This document shows positions 34,510 to 47,600 of a DNA stretch of 64,000 nt, piece by piece. Below the pieces are notes generated by a model that worked only from the letters and a program-made list of their open reading frames with translations, ran no database searches and was not told the DNA's origin. This DNA is from Diphasiastrum complanatum (lineage: Eukaryota; Streptophyta; Lycopodiopsida; Lycopodiales; Lycopodiaceae). The position numbers and the translations under genes are program-made. Where the stretch lies: positions 21,214,637 to 21,278,636 of the forward strand of contig CM055102.1 of the NCBI GenBank assembly GCA_029204225.1, in the 5' to 3' direction. Numbering within the stretch: the first letter of the stretch is position 1; every line of letters starts with the position of its first letter.

Positions 34510-34735
34510 TAAGGATTGGATTTGACGCCCAATCCGACCGACGAAATTGGATCCGACGGGATTGGATCTGACGATGAGATTGGATCCGAGGGATCGGATC
34601 TGACGACGAGATTGGATCCGAGAGATTACGGGATTCGATCCGACGGGATTGAATCCGAGGGATTGGATTGAACCGGGATTGGATCCGACAGGATTGGATC
34701 CGCGACATGATCGACGGGTCCCCGACGCCCAGATC
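34510..34735. repeat. GGATTGGATCCGA-type tandem repeat
   Basis: Around a dozen imperfect units of GGATTGGATCCGACG / GGATTGGATCTGACGA. The units are rich in the GGATCC palindrome. The open frames across them (RIQSRRIQ) are repeat artefacts. Confidence 0.85.
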
Positions 34736-34910
34736 CGACTCCCAGATCTCACGCCGACCACCCGTCAATGACCATCGGCTTTCCTCCTAAACCATCGGCC
34801 ACCATCCAAACCATTCATTGAGGTGGATTTATATTGACCCTGAGTATATTTTTCAACCCAGAGTGAAATCCGACCCTTTGTATAATTTTGACCCTTTGTA
34901 TTGTCAACTC

Positions 34911-35425
34911 GGAATTTTTCCAAAGACTCGAATTTTTCGGAAGACTCAAATTTTTCCGAGGGCTCAAATTTTTCATAAGACTCGAATTTTTCCGAAGATT
35001 CGAATTTTTTAGGGGACTCAAATTTTTCGTAAGACTCAAATTTTTCAGAAGACTCGAATTTTTCGAAAGACTCAACTTTTTTTTTTTTTTTTTTTCCGAA
35101 GACTCAACCGAAGACTCGATTTTTTCGAAAGACTCAAATTTTTTTGAAGACTTAAATTTTTTTTTAAGGACTCAAATTTTTTCAAAAACTCGATTTTTGG
35201 AACGACTCAAATTTTTTCGAAGACTCGAAGGATTCAAATTTTTCCAAGGACTCGAATTTTTCCAAAGACTCAAATTTTTCTAAAGGCTCGAATTTTTTTG
35301 AAGACTCAAAGTTTTTGAAAGACTCGATTTTTTTTTTCCAAAGACTCGAATTTTTCTAAGGGCTCGAATTTTTCCAAGAACTCAAATTTTTCCAAAGACT
35401 CGAATTTTTTCCAAAGACTAGAATG
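34911..35425. repeat. minisatellite, about 18-21 bp unit
   Basis: Roughly 25 imperfect copies of AAGACTCGAATTTTTCC(A/G)A, broken once by a poly-T run at about 35,077-35,095. Long open frames exist on both strands only because the unit lacks stop codons. Confidence 0.92.
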
Positions 35426-35891
35426 TTAGATATTCAAGATGAGAGATGTGCGAGATTGACCATCATCCAAATCATCGGCCGCCACCTAGTTGTTCGATCA
35501 ATCCTAGCATCTTCTCCTAGCTAAGTATTCAACTTTGCTCCTTCAAATTGTCCTTCTACCTTAAATTGGATGAATATTTCTAGACCTTATTCCCTTATGA
35601 AGGTCGTGCTACAAATGAATTTTTTTTCATGTCTCTTATTTCTCTGTCCTAAAGCCTTACAACAACAACTACATTTAATGCTCCTTCATATCTAAGGCTT
35701 CAAATCACTTGGCTAAAGCTATATTGTTAGGACATTATCCCCAAAACATACGTTTTGCTATGAACTTTTTTTGCCAGATCACTATGCTCTTAAAGATTTG
35801 GAATATCGACAACATGATGGGAAACAACTAGTGTGGCTTGTTAAAGATGCATATTGATTGTTTCTTCTTACATCGAGACTGATTGTGCTCG

Positions 35892-36350
35892 GGAAAATCG
35901 GCAAAGTATGGGAATGGAACTGGCCGGTATCATAAAATATTTGACGGTTTTTTATTCAAGCATATATTCCTTTTTATGAGTAAAAGTTTTCAAAAACTTG
36001 AGAAGTTCAATAAAATGCAGGTTTTTTGAGGATAACTCAAATGAGGTTTCCCGAGCACTCATCTAGAATTGCTTAGTTGAATATGCTAGAATTCACCTTT
36101 GTATGGGATGAATTAGTTTTGTTTATTTAAGTCATGTACTTCTTTGGGATGGATGCATTTAAGCTCTTTCCAATAATTTGAGAAAGTCGGCAAAGTATAG
36201 GAATAAAACCGACCAATTTTTTCAAAAATAGATACCATAAAATATTTGACGATTTTTTATACAATCGTATAAACCTTTTTATGAGTTGAAAAATTCAAAA
36301 AACTAAGAATTTCTATCAAATGCATGTTTTTTTTAGGAGAACTCATCTCG
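35892..36350. repeat. pair of diverged direct repeats
   Basis: 35,892-36,045 and 36,178-36,350 resemble each other: both read TCGGCAAAGTAT(G/A)GGAAT, then CATAAAATATTTGACG, then TTTTTATGAGT and end in AGGA(T/G)AACTCA. No coding frame is involved. Confidence 0.65.
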
Positions 36351-36639
36351 AGCGCTGATTCTTTCAAATTGAATTTATGACGGTTTGGGATGAAGTATTT
36401 TTTGGAATTCTTTGATTTGTTTATCTTTAGTTGTGGATAAGCTCTAAATTCCTTCTTTTAAGTTTTATTTGGATAAACTCTAGACCATTTTATATTTTTA
36501 TGTTGTCCACATATATAATAATAATAAATTATATACTGAAAGTTTATATGTTTCATGCTGCCAAAAGAATATTTGTAATAATAAAAAATTGAAAAATAGG
36601 CATATACGTTTTTTAAGGAGGAATATTAGAAATAAAATA

Positions 36640-37085
36640 ATTTTAAATTTCTGGAACATGAGTCTCATGCGCCGCATGCGGGTCCTTGGTCAAATGTCCC
36701 AGCTTCGTGGCTCAGCGCGCTCTGAGGAGTATTTATTCATAAATTATTTAATTGTTAACTATTTATATTTAATAATTGATGGCTGAGAAATAGGACTTAA
36801 TACTTGGTCGCCAGAAATATGGCGGCCCAGCGGATATTCGTCTTTGGAACCGCGGGTCATTGGCGGACAGCCGCCTGCATCCACTGGGCGGTACGCTGGA
36901 ACCTAGCAGGTGCAGCGGAAACCCGACGGATCTGTCCTAACGTTGACCGGTCCGCCGTCGTCCATGGCAGAAGTCTGGAGTCTGAAGGGCGTCGGGGTCA
37001 GACTCCAGACACTTTAAGGTCCGGGCAACGGCATTGGGCCTTGGCCCTTAAACATTGGGCAACCTCCTTAAAGGAAGCAAAATAA
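36640..37085. other. GC-rich island with a perfect hairpin
   Basis: A block much richer in GC than its surroundings. It holds a perfect 13-bp stem with a 12-base loop: GTCTGGAGTCTGA (36,973-36,985) and TCAGACTCCAGAC (36,998-37,010). A second palindrome, GGGCCTTGGCCC, follows near 37,035. A 93-codon frame (36,804-37,085) resembles no known protein. It could be a foldback element, a small RNA precursor or a fragment of foreign origin. Confidence 0.6.
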
Positions 37086-39840
37086 ATGATAAAAAATATT
37101 AAGACTAAACAAGATTAAAGATTTTCTTTTTTTTCTTTTTTTTCCTTTTTTTTCCTTTTTTCTTTCTTTTTCTTCTCTCAAAGATTCAAAAAATTGTATG
37201 TATATATATAACAGCATCAAAGATCCCAACAACCACAGCTGACTTTTTTTTTTTTTGTAAGTAGTTCAATACTAAATTAAGAAAAGAAGGATATTTTCAA
37301 TTAACAATTTGAAGGGATAAAAAAAAAACTCGTTTTCAACTCAGACTCACATAATCGAGATGGTACTTTTTGAGGAAATCGTCTCGATAAGAAAATCATC
37401 CCAATAGCTTACTCGGCAAACTCTTCAAAGCTCAAAAGTGTGAATATAAAAATGTGACAGAGATGATAGGAGTAACTTGGAAAGGGAAATCCTATGGGTT
37501 CAACCGAAACATGGACTCTTGTGGAGGCAATATTAAACGTGAAATAAATTTAGGCACAATATGAGTACTATTGACCATATTAGTGTGGGTTAGTGTGCAT
37601 GATAAAAAAAACACTCTTTCACCTTGCTTTATACTACTCTCAAACTTACTTTATACTACTCTTAAATGCTTATCTCACATTTGTAGTTTGGAGCCACCGT
37701 ATATCATAAATATACATATGCTTGTCAACAAACATGTTTCAACAACACTCGTATATGGATAGCCAATGAAAGATTAACAACCAAGTTTTGAGTCTTATGC
37801 TAGAGTTTTCAAGTGAGTTTCCTTTGTACTTTGGAGCCACCATAAATAACATACTTTACACCTGCTCGAAACCTCTGATGTAAAAAATAATGAGAGAGTG
37901 ACAGTTGCCACTAAATTTATGCCAAAAAAGTTCCATGTGGACAGTGTTGAAGAGTGACTAGGTAGTTGATTATAAGTGCAATGTACACATGAAAATCTAG
38001 AAACTTTGAAGACAAGGTAAAAATTTGAAAAAAAAAAAAAACTTGCTCGACATTACATTAGTCTCCAGGGCCTCACGCCTTCCTCGGCCTTGGGTACCTT
38101 GTTATTCCATGATGGAACCCTCTAGTTCTTCCCTTAAAAACTTATGTAAAAATATCAAGATGAGATCATTCATGCTTTAAGTGACAAATCAAAGTTACTC
38201 TAAACTTAACATAAGATATCGCAAAGAAAATATCAACAATGGAATTCCAAAGAGGTAGGTAACAGAAGAAGAAAGCTTTTTTCACATCATCATCTAAAGC
38301 TTTGCATTCTTGGCAGTTTTGAGTTGTTGGAACATACATGTAGAGCTCGTTGGATGATTCCAAGGCCAAACCCTTGGAGGTGACATCCAATCGCTACTTG
38401 TAAGACACATATTTTAGCCCCACTTTATACTAATGATGCTTTTTAATAAAATTTAGATTGACAGATTTACTTATCCATTTAAATTTCATACTCTTCTTTA
38501 TCTTAGGAAAACATTCTAAAGTTTCCATGTGTATAAAAAAAACACTCAAGAAGAAGGTTGAGCTCATTTTCAAGAGAGATAAAAACAAATTTAGATTAGT
38601 ACTAAGGTATGTGATAGTGATATGATAAACCATATTGCCAACAGGGACCCATGTATCTCAAACTTGAGCGCCAACTTACATATTGAAAAACATAAAAATT
38701 TGTTTAGACTAACATATTTATATCACCTTGACAGTTGCACTGACATGTATGTAGCATAATTAAAAAAAAAAAAACTATCGTTAGCAAAATCCAATAAGAA
38801 TTTTTTGTTGGTCGAACAAATCTTCTCAGACCTAGAGCAAAATCATTATCATTGAAAGATTACATATCCAAATATCCTAGAATAACCCAAGTACTCAACT
38901 CTACCGTACCTAGTCTATCACACGAGGCTATGCACTAGAGAAATTTATGTCTATAAATGCAAGAGCATCTTTTCTTATCTTTCATAAAATTGAGAAATTT
39001 AGATCTTTAAGGAAAAATAAATAGACTACCTCTAGCTTTAGAAAGTTCCATAGTCACATAATTAAATCATATAACCTCCCATCATCACTACCATTTCTCT
39101 TTTTCACAAAGTTACATTCAACTTCCTCGTCAAAGTTCATTTCTCACCAAGAGATTTTGACAGTTTTTTTTTCATCTCTAATGAAAATTTTGAAATTTAT
39201 GAGGCTAAAAGGCGCTTTCATAAATAGCCTTTTCTTTGTACCTCATGTGACTAATATTGGTAGTTTTCAAACTTCCATAGTAGCTTTCGATTGCTTCTTT
39301 TTCTAACTAGGCATGGAACGACATGCTATTTCTCTACAATAGCTTCGTCACCATCTTTGATTGCAATGACAACATTTTTGTACCTTGAAATAACAACAAA
39401 TTTAACATTAAATTCATAGTAATGTATGCTCACAATTCTCCTCAAATGGTTTTCACAATTCATCGCATGTTTTATTCAATACCTCCAAAGTTATCTTTTC
39501 AGGCCAGATCCAAGTAGTTGTTAGAGTCATCATCACCCTTGATATTAACTTGTTTGAATTTAGAATTATCACGCCCCATATTGCATGCATTGTAATTGCG
39601 ATAATTCTTCCCTGTCAAGGTACATTTTGTGTATGAGTTTGGAAATGACTTATCATCAGAACAAGACAAACAAAGATTGCATTTTATTGCAGTTAGAATA
39701 GTAAAAAAAGGACTCATTTATGTGCTTAGATTCGCCTAGAAAAAAACACTTCAACTTTTAGCGAATTGTCACAAGCTTACCATTGCCGCAACAAAGCTGA
39801 AAAACTCCACACTAAAATTTTACTACAATATTAGTATATT
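37086..39840. other. noncoding spacer
   Basis: AT-rich with T-rich runs at 37,125-37,180 and A runs at 38,028-38,041. No coding segment, LTR or RNA gene is recognised. Confidence 0.5.
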
Positions 39841-40395
39841 AAACCCGGTTGGTTAAGGAGTTTCAATTATTTTTGGTGAGCACTCTTTTCGCGTGCAAAA
39901 TTGGTAGATTAGACCTAGCTAGTATATGAACTTAACCATTTAGGGTGATCACTCTTTTTGCCTTGCAAATTTAGTAGATTAAACTTGATTGGTTAATGAT
40001 TCTTAACCATTTTTTGTGTGCACTCTTTTTCGCCTGCAAAATTGGTAGATTCAATCCAGTTGGTTAATCAACTCTTACCCATTATAGGTGTGCACTCTTT
40101 TTCGCTTGAAAAATTGGTAGATTTAATTTTGGTTGGTTAACTAACTCTTGCCCATTTTTGGTGAGCACTCTTTTCACTTGCAAAATTGGTAAATCAAACC
40201 AATTGGCTAATTGGAACTTTACCCATTTTTGGTGAGCCATCCTTTTGCCTACAAAATTGGTAAATCAAAACCCACTTGGCTAATGAAGTCTACCCACCCA
40301 CATTTGGTGAGCACTCTTTTTCCCCTACAAAATTGGTCAAATAAACTCGTCCGATCAATGAATTTAACCCATTTTTGGTGAGCACTCTTTTTTAT
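39841..40395. repeat. tandem array, eight units of about 64-76 bp
   Basis: Units share TTTTTGGTGAGCACTCTTTT, then GCAAAATTGGTAGATT and TTGGTTAA. The GAGCACTCTTTT word recurs about every 70 bp eight times, ending near 40,390. It lies about 1.2 kb upstream of the sucrose synthase start codon. Confidence 0.9.
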
Positions 40396-40589
40396 GCTTT
40401 TGCATGCCTCCACAATCATGATCAATGCCATCGTCAAATGCTCGAGAAACATTTTATGAGTTATTCTCAAAGAGCCTGCCTTTCCTAAAGCTTTTCGATT
40501 TTCTAAGGGCGATAACTCATACAATTTTTTGATTTCCTAAGGGTTGTAACTCATAAAAGGTTTTATATGCCTATATAAAAAATCGTGAA

Positions 40590-40790
40590 ATTTTTTAAAA
40601 CACCGATTTTTGAGAAATCATGCCGATTTCATTCTTTATTCTATAAAAATCTCAAATTTTTTTAAAACACCGATTTTTGAGAAACAATGCAGATTTCATT
40701 CTGTATTCTATAAAAAACCGTCAATTTATTCAAAACATCAAGTTTTGAGAAATGGTGCAGATTTCATTCTTTATTCTTTCTTTATAGTTG
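40590..40790. repeat. tandem array, three units of about 67 bp with TATA-like words
   Basis: Three copies of AAAACACCGATTTTTGAGAAA followed by TGC(A/C)GATTTCATTCT and TATTCTATAAAAA. The first two carry TATAAAA at about 40,642 and 40,708; in the third the corresponding part reads TTCTTTATAG. Confidence 0.88.
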
Positions 40791-41147
40791 GCAGATTTTC
40801 TTGAGCAATGGCGTCGTCGTTCTGCTCTCAGCAGTCACCATCAAGAGGCAGCACCAGGTGTCTCTGTCATCTCATGACAAATGTAGCCATTTTGTAGATA
40901 CAAGAGCGTACGTCCATTATCTCTGCCTGCCCAAAGACTTTTCCTCCTCTTGCAATTCTTTTGCGTTTCGCAATCCTCCTGCAGCCTGTTTCATCAGTTT
41001 CTGTGCTCGATCAAACCTCTTTTCCACTGAATCATGATCTTGCCTTCCAGGCAATCCCAGAATTGTCATGGGATAGTCACTGATCAGCTTCGGAAGCATC
41101 ATACAACAAGCTCAAATCATCCTTCTGTTGAACACTAGTTTCCTCCT

Positions 41148-41154
41148 TATAAAT
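41148..41154 (+). promoter_or_regulatory. candidate TATA box of the sucrose synthase gene
   Basis: TATAAAT in the context TCCTTATAAATCTC, about 450 bp before the start codon. The transcript would start near 41,180. The sequence from there to 41,435 contains no ATG, as expected for a leader. The site is inferred from the motif only. Confidence 0.4.
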
Positions 41155-41435
41155 CTCATTTTGCTGTCACAGTTCCACGTTGAAATCTATATTTCAGGCA
41201 TACCATTCCGATCCTACATAATCGGAAACTTAGTGCAGGGTTTTCTGCAATCGCAGCTCCTGGACGCTTGTTGGGTTGCCATTGAAGCAGGAAAACACGG
41301 AGGTTTTTCTTGTCGGATACAGCTTTGCCAGTCTCGAACTCCCTACTATCTTTGTACAATCTTTAGAACTCTCGTTGTATCTCCATCACTGAAGTTTGAT
41401 CTTAACCTGCTCTGCTTCTGAGAAGTTGCAGCTTG

Positions 41436-41471
41436 ATGCTGTGGCGTTTTGCTCAACATCATTCGCTCTGA
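41436..41471 (+). CDS. short upstream reading frame in the presumed leader
   Basis: ATG at 41,436 opens an 11-codon frame, MLWRFAQHHSL, that ends at TGA 41,469-41,471, 130 bp before the main start. It is the only ATG between the candidate TATA box and 41,601. If the leader is not spliced, it could reduce translation of sucrose synthase. A leader intron, common in this gene family, might remove it. Confidence 0.35.
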   Translation: MLWRFAQHHSL

Positions 41472-41600
41472 TTAGAGTATTTAACTTTGAGTGTTCGGAG
41501 GGTTTGCCGTCCTTCAAAGTAGAGTGCGTTCAATTTTTGGATAAGGATCTCTTGTTTTCTTCATTGGTGATTAGACCCAAACTGTCTGCGAGAAAGGATC

Positions 41601-44600
41601 ATGGCGCAAAGTGGCCCACGGCTGTCCCGTGTAACTAGTATGCATGAGCGAGTGCAAGCCTCCTTATTGGACTCTCGTAATGAGCTTTTGTCCATCTTGA
41701 CAAGGTAAGAAGGGCGTTCTATTTTGTTGCTCAGGCTTCAACATTCTCTAGTTGATGCAATGAAAGATCACAAGATGAAAACCTACATAGTTTCTCGTTT
41801 GAGTTGACTTTGCCAACTACAAGGATCTGGATCTGGCAATTCTGGGGAGATTAAGTTTCAAAGAGGGCTTTCAAGGGCTTTTTCCTTGAAAGATAGAGCT
41901 CTCTGAATGTTGCTCTTTAGGATAAATTTCGTCAATTATGATAAGAGGCTTGCTTGCATGTTGGGTTCCAGCATTGCATTATATTTTGCTTAACAAAAAT
42001 GTTTTCATGAACACAAGTTTTACTGTGGCAGGGTTGTGGCTCTAGGTAAGAGCATCTTGCAACCTCACGAGCTATTCAACGAGTTGGTCATTGCAATTAA
42101 GGATGATGAATCTCGGGAAAAGCTTCAAAGAGGAGCATTTGGGCGTGTGCTGCAAACCACCCAGGTCCCTAATCTTTAAATCAACTTTTCTCAAGAGAGT
42201 AACAAGTTCATCTATCGTTTAATGGAAACTCTAATTCTCACCAAATAGATCAGTGTACCTGCTCCCATTTTGTTTGATTACCGTTGCTTTTCTCAGAGAG
42301 TATTCTGTGCAGGCAGAAGCTTGAGACCTGATTTGTTAATTAATTGCATAATGTAGGAGGCCATAGTTTTTCCACCATGGGTTGTCCTGGCAGTCAGACC
42401 CAAACCTGGCTTGTGGGAGTATGTAAGGGTGAATGTGGATGAGCTTGTCGTTGAGCAGCTGGACGTATCCGAATACCTGGGATTCAAGGAACGTCTAGTT
42501 GATGGCTGGTATGATTATCTACTTAAGGTAGAAAGATCTTATGAATGTGAACACAGAAGTTTTGGTTAATAGTCATATTACATTCTGGAGACTTTTGTCC
42601 AAATAGTTCAGTTGAATGCCTTGATTCTTTATTTATAGGCTAATAGCGGGCCCTTTTTTACGTCAGTCAACGTATTGCACCTACAATAATTTGGTGTTTT
42701 CTTTGAAATGTGGACTTACCCCTCAAGCATAGGCTGGAACCAGCTGCATGAGGATATCCTACAGTTAATCATGCCTTTTGTGGCAAGTGCACTTGACTTG
42801 ACGCATTAAAAAGTAACAAGATATTGGGTTCTTATAAAAGTTAAAATTGGCCCATGAAACTAACAAGACCAGGCTCTTGTTTGTTCTTAAGGAGCACCTG
42901 AAGCATATGACCTAGGTAAGAGTTTATTGGGCTATTCAAGCCAAATATGGACTTTGTTGTCGAATCTGCTCCAATTTAGGGATTATCATGTCGTTAATCA
43001 TAAAATAGCAAACCTTGCATATGTTTAATGTTCTTTGGAAATAATGAAATGCAGGACCAATCAGCATGCAGTTCTTGAATTGGATTTTGCTCCATTCAAT
43101 GCTTCATTTCCTCGATTGACATGGCCCAAGTCCATAGGCAATGGCGTGCAGTTTTTAAACCGTCATCTTTCATCTCGGTTATTTCGTGATCCAGAAAGCA
43201 TGCAACCCTTATTCGACTTTTTACGTGTTCACAAGTACCGTGGAGAGGTATGAGAAGATTTATAACACTCATAGACTGTTTCTACATTCAGGCATATTTT
43301 AAGGTTTGGTTCAAGCAAGCCTTTGATTTATGATGGCGTCGGTGCTTCTCTTTTAATCTTTAAAAAAAAGAAAATTTTGTATCATGGCTCCTTGATAATG
43401 CATATTTGCTTTCACGTGTAAATCATGAAAATTTTGTAAATCAACATAAGACAATGGTTGTCTTTCTGAGGATTTCTGAGCCTCTGCTAACTATGGAGAG
43501 ATGTGGCAATTGGTAGGTCTAGTTGATTCACCTGCATGCATAGACTGTTCTGAATGTGGGTTGAATTTGCAGACATTGATGCTAAATGAAAGAGTCCCGA
43601 TTCTTGGCAAACTTCGCCCTGCCCTTGCAAAAGCAGAAGAGCACTTACTCAAGGTCCCAGAGGATACGCCTTACAAAGAATTGGCAAACAGGTCGTTGAA
43701 AGTCATTTTTCTTCTTTCGTTTGTTGATGAGCCTCTTTTGAAAGGGTTTCTTTCTACATGACTAGTTCATTAGAGCTCATTTACAGCTTCTTGGGCGAGA
43801 AAATTGAAGTTGTTGATGCTCATTTAGTTTATGTGCCTAGCTAGTCGGTCTTCAGAAATAGAATGCTGTAATTTATCTTAAAATATTATCTTTCTTTTTT
43901 CTCACCACGTTGATAAACTTTTGATTGAAGGGTGAGACATTAACATGAAACTGTAAGTGAAGGGTTGGATGCTTTTCTTCATCAGTGTGCTAACAGATTA
44001 ACAACAAATAACTTTCCTCAGATTGCAAGAATTTGGCTTGGAAAAGGGGTGGGGAAACACAGCAGGACATATATTGGAAAGCATCCACTTGCTATCAGAA
44101 ATTTTGCAGGCTCCTGATCCTGATACACTAGAACACTTTCTAGGGAGGATCCCGATGGTTTTTAGTGTAGTAATATTGTCGCCTCATGGATACTTTGGAC
44201 AAGCAAATGTCCTTGGCTTACCAGATACTGGAGGGCAAGTAAGTTACATGATCCTCAGAATAAGCAAATTGCAAGATTGCCATGTGATGAGTTAACTCAT
44301 TTCACGTGTCTTTTTCTCAGACCGTCTGATTGCGAATCATTATTGCTTAGTTGCTTAGCAAACAGAAATAAAACCAATGCCTTATGTTGATCTCCCATGG
44401 CAATCTGTGCTGTTTTATTTTCATACTTACATTATGACTTTTGTAAAAATATTTCTACAGATTCTACAGCCATCTGTATACCCAAAACAGTCTGAAGAAA
44501 ATGCCCAAGTGCAAAGATACTTTTATGAAGGTCTAGATTTTGTTGATTTGCAGGTTGTGTACATCCTGGACCAAGTTAGAGCATTGGAGAATGAGATGCT

Positions 44601-47600
44601 GCTTAGGATAAGGCAGCAAGGGCTTGACATCAAACCTCAAATTATTGTGGTTAGTAGTTCCTAGCATTTTCACATTCTTGAGTCTGACCAATTTTCCGCA
44701 GTACCAATATCAGTCACAGTTCTGGATGCTGAAGCTTCAGAGTTTCCTGGAAACCCTCATACATGAGTAACCCTACCCTAGCCTTGCATCAGAGGTGTTT
44801 GTATGACTTTTGCTCCTAAGGTAACTCTTGTCCATGCTCTTCCTACCAGAAAGAAATCAGAGGAGCTGGAATGAGTAGTTGTCTGAATTCCCTCATTACT
44901 CAAGAAAAAATTGGCTTGACACTAAACACATATCAAAGCTATCAGCTTGCACATGATGTAGTAAATAAGCTAAATATTCTACATGTCAGCAACCTGTTCT
45001 GCTATCTTCTTTAAATCTGTAACTATGTTCATCATTTTTAAACTGTGTCCACACTTAGTGATTCTTATCTGGCATATCTCCCCTGTCAATATTAATACTA
45101 ATAACGATTTTCATATCAGTTCTAGAACCTTTTTGGTTGTAGTTTCAAAAGCATGGAACTTACAACTATGAAAAGCAATGCTAAGATATCGGTATTTTTG
45201 GTACATTGTAAATTATTTGCCAAACGTTTGGTGCAGGTTACACGCCTCATTCCTGATGCAAAAGGCACGACCTGCAACCAGCGCATAGAGAAAGTCAGTG
45301 GCACAGAGCACTCAAGGATTCTACGAGTTCCCTTTCGGAGCGACAAGGGAACTCTCCACAAGTGGGTTTCCCGATTTGATGTCTGGCCATATTTGGAAAC
45401 ATTTTCTGAGGTAAACTTTTTGACAAATGACCATCTAGGATTGTGAATTTGCTCACAAATTCAACAAGATATATATGCAGCAGATACAAACCCGGTCTTA
45501 TGTGGTCCTGCCAATGATCATCCAATTTGTATGTTTAAAAATCAAGCGTCGGGTGATGTAAGGTAGATATGTTGGATGATTCGTCATATTGATACAGGAT
45601 GTTGCAGCAGAAATTTGTTCTGAGTTATCAGGTCCACCGGATCTAATTATTGGAAACTACAGTGATGGAAACCTTGTAGCATCATTGATTTCCCACAAAC
45701 TTGGAATTACTCAGGTCAGTTTGCGCATGTTAAATGCTTAACTTTCTCAAGGTTGTAAGTTTAGGTCTGGAAAGCAGCTGGTCATTTTCTAACATTTTCC
45801 ATGTCAGTAATGGATCTTTGAGCAATTCCTGAATCATTTGAAGATGATGCTTTTTCTAAGTACACATTTTTTCAAATTCTGCAAGTCCTACATTGAAATG
45901 TGACTATCTTTTGAAGTTTTGAATTTGAGATACTGGGTCCTTTTGTTTGTGGGCAGTGCAATATAGCCCATGCCCTGGAGAAAACCAAATATCCACAGTC
46001 TGATATTTACTGGCGCAATTTTGAAGAGAAGTATCATTTTTCTTGCCAATTCACTGCTGATATCATTGCGATGAACCATGCTGACTTCATCATTACCAGC
46101 ACTTATCAGGAGATCGCTGGCTGGTATGGCGATCTTCTGATAGTAGTCTTTCTAGAAATTTGGAAACAGTCTGTAGCATCTTGCAGAGATATTTGCACAT
46201 CAAATTTCCTGCTTCATTTGCAGTAGTAAAACTGATCAGAAATTTATAGGTTACCTCTTTTTTGTGTCACCTTAATTTTGCCAGCAGGATACTGAGAAAC
46301 TTTTGAATGCCCTCAAAATGTTGTTTCATTGTCACGCACTTACGGGATTTGCACAAGATCAACAAGCATGGTGTTTGATGTAACCATGCTCAGTATTGGT
46401 GTTGAGTTTTGTGATCATCAACTGTACCATTCTATAATCGTTTCCATGTCTTTTCAACTACTCTTTTCTGTGAAACTAGACTGATATACTAGCTCCAACA
46501 TTTATAGATGCTCCGACATTTTGATCATTTCCTTAATGCTCAATTGCAAGTCATCTCCATCTTAAAAGCAAATTGATATCCTTATAACCTCTTTGTTAGC
46601 TTCATTTCATCGTGAACCTGTTATGTTTGCTTATCATGATCTAATACTACAGTTAACAAACTTTTCAGAGGGAATAAACAAGCCGCCTAACTGGGGTAAT
46701 CATCGTATTGATGATTAATGCAGACAAGTTCCTGCTTGAACGTTGAATCTGCTTCATTACTGTCTTATAACCTCTCATTCTAGTCTTTCTTGGAAACTAG
46801 CACCCTTTGATCTACATCCTTAATGTCACCGGCCTACCGTTCGTGTTGTCTTCTAATTCCTGCTCACTTGGACGGTATATCATATGAACAATCTGCACTG
46901 TTTACTACTCAATGATGCTTTTTCAGTTGAACTTCTATCCTATCTTCCTTAATCCCATGTAAACCATGTCTGCAATGGCCTTTCCTTGTTAGTGCATCCA
47001 GAAGGTCATTTTCCATCTGATTGAATGTTTATTATTTTTACAGAGTGTGGAAAGGTATCTTACTATTGTTTGGAGTAGAAGCATGAAGATCTTCTACTTT
47101 TTTTGCAAAGTTAAATGCTTTTGCATATTAAACACCTAGCGATATTTTGAAACAAGAATATCATTTTGAAAATGAAGCATCGGTCAAACATAGACATTGG
47201 TTTGGTAGGGATGTCATAGTATCTGGTCTGTGCTATGCATGAGGGAGTTGATGTCTGAGACTTCGTGGGTAAACTCCATGAGGTTGAAGATTTCATGTCT
47301 CCTCATTTACATTGGGATTTATCTGAGACACAACATCGACACAAATAAGTTGGTTAGGTAGCGTATTTAATCAAAACACTGACATCGATTCTGGGTTTTT
47401 CTGCAGTGATGATGTTGTGGGACAATATGAAAGCCATACCGCCTTCACATTACCAGGCCTTTATCGAGTTGTTGATGGCATTGATGTTTTTGACCCCAAG
47501 TTCAACATAGTCTCACCTGGAGCAGATATGAACATCTATTTTCCATTTACAGATGATAAACTACGGTTGAAGACTCTTCATGGCAGTATTGAAGAACTTC

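Noticed and set aside
34815-35283. Long repetitive open frames such as KNLSLLKN on both strands
   Set aside because: They arise from the 18-21 bp minisatellite, whose unit lacks stop codons in several frames.
39841-40790. CRISPR-like appearance of regularly spaced repeats
   Set aside because: Units are directly adjacent diverged tandem repeats of 64-76 bp with no unique spacers, in a plant nuclear context.
40917-41359. Minus-strand frames of 61 and 67 codons upstream of sucrose synthase
   Set aside because: No domain, no splice continuity, and they lie antisense to the presumed promoter and leader.
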